Source of the DNA: Candidatus Daviesbacteria bacterium | GTDB taxonomy: Bacteria > Patescibacteriota > Microgenomatia > Daviesbacterales > UBA10151 | Reading direction: 5' to 3' | Assembly: GCA_016183225.1 (NCBI GenBank) | Contig: JACPEZ010000031.1 | Location: 1-40,458, forward strand | Length of the DNA stretch: 40,458 bases | Shown: in pieces, positions 8,167 to 14,799 of the stretch | How positions within the stretch are numbered: position 1 is the stretch's first letter | Layout: the number at the start of each line of letters is the position of its first letter | Notes under the pieces: generated by a model | Databases searched by the model: none | What the model saw: the letters and a program-made list of their open reading frames with translations, nothing else | What the model was told of the DNA's origin: nothing | Position numbers and translations under genes: made by a program

Positions 8167-8197
8167 TTGACAAATTGTTTCCGATCGTGAATAAAAT
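8167..8197 (+). promoter_or_regulatory. Promoter of the PaaX-like gene with an operator-like motif in its spacer
   Basis: TTGACA at 8167-8172 and TAAAAT at 8192-8197 (19-base spacer), six bases before the ATG at 8204. The spacer contains TGTTTCCGATCG (8176-8187), which recurs downstream of the gene, so this is a likely autoregulatory site. Confidence 0.6.
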
Positions 8198-8199
8198 GA
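8176..8199 (+). repeat. Operator-like repeat, copy 1
   Basis: TGTTTCCGATCG followed eight bases later in register by AAAATGA; 21 of 24 positions match copy 2 at 8714-8737. It overlaps the promoter of the PaaX-like gene. Confidence 0.6.
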
Positions 8200-8203
8200 T
8201 TAT

Positions 8204-8707
8204 ATGGGAACTAAAAAAAGTTTAACTAACTTTCTTCTTCTCACGCTTGAGAAATCCATAGATGGATATATCAGGTTTGACCATTTTGTCAATAAACCAC
8301 ATCTTTATGCTCACTACGGTTGGTGGGACAGACCTTTGAAGAAATCGGCTCTGGCACTTGCTTTGAAACGGTTGAGAGAAAATGGTTTAGTTGAGTTAAT
8401 TGATGATAGGGAATTGATTGTTAGGTTAACAGATAACGGAAGGGATAAAGCTCTTTGGACAAAGATGAGACTCAATGATGAAAAATGGGATGGGAAATGG
8501 AGATTGGTTATCTGGGATATTCCGGAAAAAAGAAGAGTAGCCCGTGATTTATTAAGGCATAAGCTTAAATGGTTGGGTTTTAGGAAATTGCAGAAAAGCG
8601 TGTGGATAACCAAGAAAAATTGTACGCAGGTTTTGAGAGATTTCATAAAAAAGATGGGGATAAGGGATTGGGTGGTAGTAATTGAATCGGACAATGTGGA
8701 TTTCTAA
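8204..8707 (+). CDS. PaaX-like transcriptional regulator with Cas2-like C-terminal domain
   Basis: A 167-residue protein with an N-terminal winged helix (about residues 5-75; RPLKKSALALALKRLRENGL is the recognition region) and a C-terminal ferredoxin-like domain of the PaaX/Cas2 type, recognised by WDGKWRLVIWDIPEKRR and KLKWLGFRKLQKSVWI. Such proteins are frequent in CPR genomes and are presumed repressors; the ligand is unknown. A near-palindromic 12-base motif occurs in its promoter and again just after the gene, ahead of the next operon, suggesting that it controls itself and the Clp-topA operon. There is no CRISPR array here, so a Cas2 role is unlikely. Confidence 0.8.
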   Translation: MGTKKSLTNFLLLTLEKSIDGYIRFDHFVNKPHLYAHYGWWDRPLKKSALALALKRLRENGLVELIDDRELIVRLTDNGRDKALWTKMRLNDEKWDGKWRLVIWDIPEKRRVARDLLRHKLKWLGFRKLQKSVWITKKNCTQVLRDFIKKMGIRDWVVVIESDNVDF

Positions 8708-8713
8708 TCAAAA

Positions 8714-8737
8714 TGTTTCCGATCGAAAACAAAATGA
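8714..8737 (+). repeat. Operator-like repeat, copy 2 (near-perfect palindrome)
   Basis: The core GTTTCCGATCGAAAAC (8715-8730) is a 16-base inverted repeat with one mismatched pair, as expected for a dimeric regulator. It lies about 80 bases before the start of the next operon at 8806. Confidence 0.6.
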
Positions 8738-8769
8738 ATAATAATCAAACATAAAACTTAAAATCTTAC

Positions 8770-8798
8770 TTACATTATCTTTTGTTTTTTGAGATAAT
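8770..8798 (+). promoter_or_regulatory. Promoter of the 8806 operon
   Basis: TTACAT at 8770-8775, 17-base spacer, GATAAT at 8793-8798, seven bases before the ATG at 8806. No ribosome binding site precedes that ATG. Confidence 0.6.
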
Positions 8799-8805
8799 AG
8801 TTTTA

Positions 8806-9156
8806 ATGAAAAACTTGCCCAAGCCGCTGCTTTTAATAATAGTCCTGTTAGCCGTAACTGTGACCGCTTTGATAACCTATGGTTTAAACTCCCGGAGAGT
8901 CACCAAAACCGATATTGACACGGCCGTCAATCAGGCCAAATATTTATATCAGATGCGAAAATCCCAGGAAGAGGATTTTTCTCAAGGGCCCTGTTTATCC
9001 AATGCCCTGATGACAGATTGGGTGGCAGATCTTGTTCACAACCCCCGGGAGGAGGCAGATAATTTGCCTCATAATCAGTGTCCGGCTTATCTGGAGGGTA
9101 GAGCTCATCATTTTGTAGAACTGGATCTTGAGGGAAATTTAATTAGAGCGCGATGA
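8806..9156 (+). CDS. Small membrane-anchored protein of unknown function
   Basis: A 116-residue protein with a single N-terminal membrane helix (about residues 5-25) and a hydrophilic outer part. The outer part has two cysteines (in GPCLSNAL and NQCPAYLEG) that could form a disulfide, and several histidines. I do not recognise the family. It overlaps the start of the Clp-like ATPase gene by four bases, so a role with that ATPase is a reasonable guess. An in-frame TTG at 8782 exists, but the promoter position favours the ATG. Confidence 0.7.
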   Translation: MKNLPKPLLLIIVLLAVTVTALITYGLNSRRVTKTDIDTAVNQAKYLYQMRKSQEEDFSQGPCLSNALMTDWVADLVHNPREEADNLPHNQCPAYLEGRAHHFVELDLEGNLIRAR

Positions 9157-11654
9157 AATATCTAACACTGCCTGTCCATTTAATTAAATTCTGGTTCGTA
9201 GAGAGTTTTGATGTTTTTTTGCGAACCTGGAAAAATCTGATTTCCTTTCTGGAAGAAGATTTGGCAGTTGGGCTGATGGTGAAACTGATTTTTACCCCCC
9301 TTTTTCATGATTCAAGTTATGTTGGCCGGGGTTTGAGCATAATTTTCAGATCGGGCAGAATTTTAATCGGGCTTTTTGCCTTTGCCGTGGCCACTACCTT
9401 AATGATGGTGCTTTGTATTTACTGGTTGTTGCTGCCTTTGCTTTTCGTCCTGGATATTCCGCCATTTGCAAGCAGAGTGTTGTTTTTGTCAGGATTGGGT
9501 ATATTTGTAATTCACGTTTTTACCCATCCCCACAAAAAAATTTATCAGGTAGATAAAACTACTTTCTGGGATGCTTCAACGGTCAAAAAAGATGATTTGA
9601 CCATGCGTGCGCTTTTATCCGGCAGGGAAGTGGTAGATCTTTTATCCAATCTGGAAATTCAAATCAGCCATATCCCCAATTTTGAAATTTCCGACAAAGA
9701 AGAGACGGGGCGTTCTGCCTGGGAACTGGCCAAAAAAAGCGGGGCCGAGTATCTTACCCCCTATCATTTTTTTGTGGCCGCCATCAAGGAGATTCCCAAC
9801 ATTGATCAAATCCTGCTGCGGATGGACTTAAATCCGGCAGATTTTGAGGATGTGCTGTTTTATCTTGACCTGAAAAGAAGCACCTGGCGGACGGTTTTTC
9901 TCTGGGACAGCGATTTTGCGGTGCATCATCTCAAAGGGGTTAACCGGGGCTGGCTGGGCACGCCTACCCCGGCTTTGGATTTGGTGGGAGTGGATTTAAC
10001 CAAAGAGGCGGCCAAATACGGCTTCCCCGATCTTAAAAGAAAAAACGGGGTGGTAGAGGAAATTATTTCCATTTTATCTCAAACTACCGGCCGCAATGTG
10101 GTGGTGGTGGGGGCGCCGGGCAGCGGCAAATCTGCTCTGGTGAAGTTTTTGGCCAAACAGATTGTGGCAGGGGATGCGCCCGATGCCTTGTCCACTAAAA
10201 GACTGGTCATGCTGGATTTGACCAAACTTTTATCCGGCATCAAAACCCAGGGTGATTTGGCAGAAAGAGTGAAAACCGTTTTTGAAGAGGTTTCTTTTAC
10301 CCAGAATGTCATCATTGTGATCGAGGAAATTCACGATTTAGGTCTGGGGGAAGCCGGCTCCAGCTTTAATTTATATTCGCTGCTGCTGCCCTATCTTGAG
10401 AGTGATACTTTCCAGTTTCTGGCTACCACCGAGGCGGAAAATTATTCCCGGATTTTGGAAAAAAACGGCAGTTTCGCCAGGCTGTTTAGAAAGTTGGAGC
10501 TCCCTCCGGCCACCCCGGAGGAAACCCTGGAGATTTTGCAGGACCGGGCCATTGCGCTGGAGCGAAAAAATAAAATTAAAATCACTGCCGTTTCTTTAAA
10601 GGAGATTGTTAAACTCTCCTCCAAACTGATCCATGACCGGGTCTTGCCGGATTCGGCGGTCAGCATTTTGAAAGAGGTTCAAACCAGGGCGGTTAATGGC
10701 TGGGTGACTAAAGATATAGTGCGAGGAGTGATGTCTCAATCCGTCAAGGTACCTCTGATGGAGATAGGCACAGCCGACAAGGGGAGGCTGTTAAATTTGG
10801 AAAGCGAAATCCACGCCAGGTTAATTGATCAGGAGCAGGCAGTTAGGGCAGTGTCCGATGCTCTGCGCCGCTCTGTTACCGGACTGCGGGAAGAAAACCG
10901 GCCTATCGGATCATTCCTCTTTGTCGGTCCCACCGGAGTTGGCAAGACGGAGCTTGCTAAAACTTTGTCCGAGGTGTATTTCAAAACCCAGGGAGCCTTT
11001 TTGCGGTTTGACATGTCCGAATATCAAAATCCCGAGTCTGTAAACCGGCTGATCGGCGCATCAGGAGAAGGGGGACAGTTAACAGAAGCCGTCAGAAACC
11101 GGCCTTATGCTCTGCTTTTATTGGATGAGTTTGAAAAAGCCGACCAAAAAATATTAACGCTCTTTTTACAGGTTTTGGAGGATGGCAGGTTAACAGACGG
11201 GGCAGGCCGGACAGTCAATTTTGAAAATACCATTATCATTGCGACATCGAATGCCGGATCGCTCTCGATTGCTCAAGGATTGGCCGGCGGGAAAAACTTA
11301 ACACAAATAGATAAAGAGGTTAATGAGGAACTGTTAAAAATTTTCAAGCCGGAACTGGTCAACCGGTTTGATGAAGTCGTTATTTTCAAGCCGTTATCCG
11401 AGGATGATCTGCAAAAAATAGTTAAATTAAAACTGGATTCTTTGCAGAAACAACTCAAAGATAAAGGCTATCTGGTGGAATTTGACGGGCAACTGGTTTC
11501 AGAACTCGGCAAACGCGGCTTTGATCCTGTTTTGGGAGCCCGCCCCTTGCGCCGCCTCATCCAGGATACCCTTGAATCCAAACTCTCCAAACTAATTTTG
11601 GAAAATAAACTAACAAAGGGACAACCCTTTAAGGTTGGATCGGAACTGTTGTGA
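9153..11654 (+). CDS. Membrane-anchored Clp/Hsp100 ATPase (two AAA+ domains)
   Basis: An 833-residue ClpB/ClpC-type unfoldase with an unusual membrane N-terminus: hydrophobic segments at about residues 69-99 and 106-124. Domain D1 has Walker A GAPGSGKS (about 319-326) and a Walker B reading VIEEIHDL, with Glu where Asp is usual. Domain D2 has GPTGVGKTELAK (about 592), LLLLDEFEKA, NRFDEVV and the sensor-2 segment GARPLRRLIQ. Between them the long coiled-coil middle domain of ClpB is absent. The loop after TSNAGS in D2 lacks the (L/I/V)G(F/L) tripeptide used to dock ClpP, so it probably acts without ClpP. Neighbours are tiny membrane proteins in the same operon. Confidence 0.88.
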   Translation: MKYLTLPVHLIKFWFVESFDVFLRTWKNLISFLEEDLAVGLMVKLIFTPLFHDSSYVGRGLSIIFRSGRILIGLFAFAVATTLMMVLCIYWLLLPLLFVLDIPPFASRVLFLSGLGIFVIHVFTHPHKKIYQVDKTTFWDASTVKKDDLTMRALLSGREVVDLLSNLEIQISHIPNFEISDKEETGRSAWELAKKSGAEYLTPYHFFVAAIKEIPNIDQILLRMDLNPADFEDVLFYLDLKRSTWRTVFLWDSDFAVHHLKGVNRGWLGTPTPALDLVGVDLTKEAAKYGFPDLKRKNGVVEEIISILSQTTGRNVVVVGAPGSGKSALVKFLAKQIVAGDAPDALSTKRLVMLDLTKLLSGIKTQGDLAERVKTVFEEVSFTQNVIIVIEEIHDLGLGEAGSSFNLYSLLLPYLESDTFQFLATTEAENYSRILEKNGSFARLFRKLELPPATPEETLEILQDRAIALERKNKIKITAVSLKEIVKLSSKLIHDRVLPDSAVSILKEVQTRAVNGWVTKDIVRGVMSQSVKVPLMEIGTADKGRLLNLESEIHARLIDQEQAVRAVSDALRRSVTGLREENRPIGSFLFVGPTGVGKTELAKTLSEVYFKTQGAFLRFDMSEYQNPESVNRLIGASGEGGQLTEAVRNRPYALLLLDEFEKADQKILTLFLQVLEDGRLTDGAGRTVNFENTIIIATSNAGSLSIAQGLAGGKNLTQIDKEVNEELLKIFKPELVNRFDEVVIFKPLSEDDLQKIVKLKLDSLQKQLKDKGYLVEFDGQLVSELGKRGFDPVLGARPLRRLIQDTLESKLSKLILENKLTKGQPFKVGSELL

Positions 11655-11869
11655 TGAAAATTATAGATATATTTCCTGAATTAAACAATAAACAATTAGA
11701 CAGACTGTCAGAGTTTCTAGCTAATTTTTCATTACTGCTAATAGCCACTTTGGTTTTACCAAATCTGTTTGGAGTTAATACGCCAAATATGTTAGAATTA
11801 AATAGAGGGATATTAATAGCTTTAGCATCGTTGATAATGAGTTTGGTTCTAATAAAAAGAATAAAATGA
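11654..11869 (+). CDS. Small two-helix membrane protein, module A
   Basis: About 71 residues with two predicted membrane helices. The first is preceded by an amphipathic start and a LANFS motif; the second ends in a basic tail (LIKRIK). The ATG overlaps the ATPase stop (TGATG); a GTG three bases upstream is also possible. The next tiny gene begins inside its stop (ATGA). Similar length, topology and an (A/G)-N-(F/I/L)-S motif before the first helix are seen at 26460-26666 and 36878-37099, each also followed by a tiny one-helix gene. Function unknown. Confidence 0.7.
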   Translation: MKIIDIFPELNNKQLDRLSEFLANFSLLLIATLVLPNLFGVNTPNMLELNRGILIALASLIMSLVLIKRIK

Positions 11870-11973
11870 CATATCTGGAAACTTTTTATCTAATTTCATC
11901 AATTTTTTTGTTAACTATTTCGATAATAGTGGCTCCAACTCTTTGGAAACAGACAAGAAGGAGTAAGGCATGA
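11866..11973 (+). CDS. Tiny one-helix membrane protein, module A (first)
   Basis: A 35-residue product: N-terminal polar turn, one membrane helix (about residues 8-25), then the basic tail WKQTRRSKA. Its ATG overlaps the stop of the two-helix gene and its own TGA overlaps the next start (both ATGA), which supports real coupled translation. Compare its neighbour at 11970-12077, which has the same APxLWK motif at the helix end. Confidence 0.65.
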   Translation: MTYLETFYLISSIFLLTISIIVAPTLWKQTRRSKA

Positions 11974-12077
11974 GCGAGCAGGTAGGTTCTTTCCTGACAA
12001 TATTATTTGCCTTTTTGGCTTTAGTCATTGTCTTAGCCCCAATCCTTTGGAAAAGACCTCATAGAAGCAGAAAGTAA
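11970..12077 (+). CDS. Tiny one-helix membrane protein, module A (second)
   Basis: A 35-residue paralogue of the preceding gene: MSEQVGSFL start, one membrane helix, APILWK, and a basic tail ending HRSRK. An AAGGAG ribosome binding site lies about six bases upstream, inside the previous gene. The tail pattern Arg-Ser-(basic) is shared with the one-helix products at 26323-26463 and 36774-36875. Confidence 0.65.
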   Translation: MSEQVGSFLTILFAFLALVIVLAPILWKRPHRSRK

Positions 12078-12081
12078 GGGG

Positions 12082-12447
12082 ATGAAAAAGTGGTTTTTGA
12101 TAAGTCTATTGCTTTTTGTTTTCCCGGCGACAATTTTTGCTCAAGTAAATTTAGATCAAATAAATCAAAAAGTTAGCAATAGGTTTGAGGATGATGTGGT
12201 AAAAATGGCTGCTATTATGGAGGAGTTAAGGAACAGAAAAGGCATTACAGAAACTCGGGTGGCTTTTGGGGGAATAGATAATCAAATAAAATCAGCAGAT
12301 TACTGGATTACCTATGCTGCCGAAGCAATTGCCTTTCAGCGGGCCCAAAAATATACATCATTAAGTGATGTACGTTACAGCTTGCAAACTTTGGCAGGCA
12401 AAATTTTAAGAGCAAAGGCGGAGGTCAGAAAGGCACTAAATGAATAA
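12082..12447 (+). CDS. Secreted small protein of unknown function
   Basis: A 121-residue product with a clear signal peptide (MKKWFLISLLLFVFPATIFA, likely cleaved before QVN). The mature part is mostly helical and mixed-charge (MAAIMEELRNRKG, then a C-terminal helix rich in Lys/Arg/Glu). No cysteines and no family recognised. It sits in the same operon as the Clp-like ATPase and topA and overlaps the next gene by eight bases. Confidence 0.75.
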   Translation: MKKWFLISLLLFVFPATIFAQVNLDQINQKVSNRFEDDVVKMAAIMEELRNRKGITETRVAFGGIDNQIKSADYWITYAAEAIAFQRAQKYTSLSDVRYSLQTLAGKILRAKAEVRKALNE

Positions 12448-12670
12448 AAAAATAATTATTATAATTTTTATAATCATTATAGCGATTATATTATTTATAA
12501 TCTTAAAACCGGAAAAAGCAGAAAAAAGCCTGGTAAATCCCCAAACACAAACCTTTGAACAAACCCCAACTCCCACCCCTAAAACTTTTCAATTCGATGC
12601 ATCAACTGATCTCGGAAAAGAACTGGACTCTGTTAACCCGGAAGTGTTAGACTCTGATTTTAATGAATAA
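12440..12670 (+). CDS. Small membrane-anchored protein with Thr/Pro-rich stalk
   Basis: A 76-residue protein: an almost pure isoleucine/leucine membrane helix (residues 4-22), then a polar outer segment containing TPTPTPKTF and an acidic C-terminus (DSDFNE). It looks like a surface-anchored linker; function unknown. It overlaps the gene before it and the topA start after it. Confidence 0.7.
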   Translation: MNKKIIIIIFIIIIAIILFIILKPEKAEKSLVNPQTQTFEQTPTPTPKTFQFDASTDLGKELDSVNPEVLDSDFNE

Positions 12671-14615
12671 TTTAGTTGTTGTTGAGTCACCTACCAAAGC
12701 CCGGACCTTACAGAGGTTTTTGGGGGATCAATATCAAATTGAGGCCTCTATGGGTCATGTGCGGGATTTGCCAAAATCAGAACTTGGTGTTGATATCGAG
12801 CATGATTTTGATCCTCAATATCTAATTCCCCGCGACAAAAGAAAAAGAGTTAATGAATTAAAAAAAGTGGCAAAAGAGGCCGGTACTCTTTGGCTGGCTA
12901 CTGATCCGGACAGGGAAGGGGAAGCAATAGCATGGCATTTGGTCGAGTTGCTGCGCAACTCTAAAGTTCAAAGTTCAAAGTTCAAAGTTCAAAATGAAAA
13001 CATAAAAAGAGTGGTTTTCCATGAAATTACAGAAGAAGCCATAAAAGAGGCTTTTAAAAAACCCCGAGATTTGGATATGCAGCTGATTGATGCCCAACAA
13101 GCCAGAAGAGTTTTGGACAGGCTGGTGGGTTACAAACTTTCTCCTTTACTTTGGCAAAAAGTGAAAAGAGGGTTGTCTGCAGGCAGGGTTCAAAGTGTTG
13201 CTTTGCGTTTAATAGTAGAGAGAGAACGCGAGGTTACAGCTTTTAAGCCGGAGGAGTATTGGGTGATCGAGGCAGAGCTAAAAAATTCCGATGTTTTCAT
13301 AGCCACGCTTAAGGCAGATATTAAAAACGGGAAAGAAGCCAAAGAGCATGTTAAAAATCTGGAGAAAGCTTCTTATGTGGTGTCTAAAGTTACTCAAAAA
13401 GAAATCCGCCGCTACCCTTATCCTCCTTTTACCACCTCCACCATGCAGCAGGCATCTTCCAACCGGCTGGGTTTTTCCGCCAAAAAAACCATGATGCTCT
13501 CGCAAGCCCTTTATGAACATGGACTGATTACCTACATGAGAACGGATTCGGTTAATTTATCAACCGGAGCAGTTACGGCTGTTAGAAATTACATTGGGCA
13601 AAATTTTGGCAAAAAATACATCCCGCCCAGCCCCAGATTTTACAAATCCAGATCAAAAAATGCCCAGGAAGCTCATGAGGCCATCCGTCCCACCGATGCC
13701 GGCCGCATTCTTTCCCTGGCAGGCGGAGAGGCAGGGTTAACCAGAGATCATGTCAAGCTTTATGAGCTGATCTGGAAAAGATTTGTGGCCTGTCAGATGA
13801 GTGAGACGCTGGTAGATCAAACTACGGTAGATATAATAGCCAACAGCTACCTTTTTCGGGCTACAGGTAGCGTGATCAAGTTTGAGGGTTGGTTAAAATT
13901 GTATCAAGGAGAAGATGAGGAAGATCAAAAAGTGCTGCCGCAGCTTAATGAAGGTCAAAAACTGAATTTAATAAAGCTTTTGCCAACTCAACATTTTACC
14001 GAACCGCCCCCGCGATACAATGAAGCCTCCTTGATTAAAAAGCTGGAAGAATTGGGGATTGGCCGGCCCTCAACTTATGCGCCTATTTTATCCACTATTC
14101 AGGAGCGGTTTTATGTGGAGAAGCAGGAAAAAAAGTTTATCCCGACTGCCTTGGGGTTTGCGGTGAGTGATTTTCTGGTTAAATATTTTCCCGATGTTTT
14201 TGATTATTCATTTACCGCTCAAATGGAAGACCGTCTGGATGAGATTGCCCGGGGAGAGCGGCAGTGGGTACCAACAATTAGGGAGTTTTACGAGCCTTTT
14301 GCGAAAAAGCTGGAAGAAACAGGAGAAACAGCGGAAAAGGTGAAAGTGGCGCTGGAGTATGCAGGTAAAAAATGCCCCAAATGCGGCAAGGAATTAATAG
14401 TCAGAATTGGCCGGTTTGGCAAATTTCTGGCCTGCTCCGGTTTTCCCGATTGCAAGCATACGGAAAGTCTGGAAGAAAAAGTAAATGCAATTTGTCCGGA
14501 AGATGGCGGAGAAATCGTAGTCAGACACACTAAAAGGGGTAAAACATTTTACGGCTGCAAAAACTGGCCGGTCTGCAAATTTGCTTCCTGGACTAAACCA
14601 AAATCTCCTCATTGA
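12663..14615 (+). CDS. topA: DNA topoisomerase I
   Basis: Type IA topoisomerase that relaxes negative supercoils. Seen: TOPRIM domain (VVVESPTKA and the DPDREGEAIAWH acidic motif), the catalytic tyrosine in YMRTDSVNLS, and two C-terminal zinc-ribbon-like repeats (CPKCGKEL...CSGFPDC, and a second with only part of the cysteines: CPEDGG...GCKNWPVC). 650 residues. An extra stretch, residues 101-113 (KVQSSKFKVQ and flanks), is encoded by a fourfold 7-base repeat and sits just before the conserved KRVVFHEIT strand. Its TGA overlaps the -35 box of the pyrG promoter. Confidence 0.95.
   Translation: MNNLVVVESPTKARTLQRFLGDQYQIEASMGHVRDLPKSELGVDIEHDFDPQYLIPRDKRKRVNELKKVAKEAGTLWLATDPDREGEAIAWHLVELLRNSKVQSSKFKVQNENIKRVVFHEITEEAIKEAFKKPRDLDMQLIDAQQARRVLDRLVGYKLSPLLWQKVKRGLSAGRVQSVALRLIVEREREVTAFKPEEYWVIEAELKNSDVFIATLKADIKNGKEAKEHVKNLEKASYVVSKVTQKEIRRYPYPPFTTSTMQQASSNRLGFSAKKTMMLSQALYEHGLITYMRTDSVNLSTGAVTAVRNYIGQNFGKKYIPPSPRFYKSRSKNAQEAHEAIRPTDAGRILSLAGGEAGLTRDHVKLYELIWKRFVACQMSETLVDQTTVDIIANSYLFRATGSVIKFEGWLKLYQGEDEEDQKVLPQLNEGQKLNLIKLLPTQHFTEPPPRYNEASLIKKLEELGIGRPSTYAPILSTIQERFYVEKQEKKFIPTALGFAVSDFLVKYFPDVFDYSFTAQMEDRLDEIARGERQWVPTIREFYEPFAKKLEETGETAEKVKVALEYAGKKCPKCGKELIVRIGRFGKFLACSGFPDCKHTESLEEKVNAICPEDGGEIVVRHTKRGKTFYGCKNWPVCKFASWTKPKSPH
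12963..12990 (+). repeat. Fourfold 7-base tandem repeat inside topA
   Basis: Four perfect copies of AAAGTTC in the topA coding region, read in all three frames in turn to give KVQSSKFKVQ. The surrounding protein is conserved, so this is a tolerated insertion or expansion in a loop. Confidence 0.85.
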
Positions 14616-14641
14616 CAAAAGAGGCCTATATTTAGTATTAT
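14612..14641 (+). promoter_or_regulatory. Strong promoter upstream of pyrG
   Basis: TTGACA (14612-14617), 18-base spacer, TATTAT (14636-14641). The predicted start falls in GGGCCTC at 14647-14653. GAGGCC at 14621-14626 and GGCCTC at 14648-14653 form an inverted repeat around the -10 box, a possible operator. Confidence 0.65.
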
Positions 14642-14663
14642 ATTGAGGGCCTCAAAAAGTTCC

Positions 14664-14799
14664 CCCAAATTTAAAATTCGAAGCACGAAGCACTAAATTC
14701 GAAACAATATTAAATGTTCAAAATTCTAATGTTTAAAACATTTGATAATTTGAATTTAGAATTTGTTTCGTATTTCGATATTAGAATTTCGAATTTATT
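14664..14799. repeat. Imperfect inverted-repeat element of AT-rich 7-base words before pyrG
   Basis: About 135 bases that fold back on themselves: the left arm contains AAATTCGAAGCACGAAGCAC and CTAAATTCGAAACAA; the right arm contains TTTAGAATTTGTTTCGT and ends TTTCGAATTTATT. Words recur about every seven bases (e.g. GCACGAA twice). It resembles a non-autonomous (MITE-like) element. It ends directly at the pyrG start codon and there is no ribosome binding site. Confidence 0.7.

Noticed and set aside
10300..10340. Glu-Glu Walker B in D1 of the Clp-like ATPase as proof of inactivity
   Set aside because: Glu can replace the Asp in some AAA+ proteins and the catalytic Glu is retained; activity cannot be judged from this.
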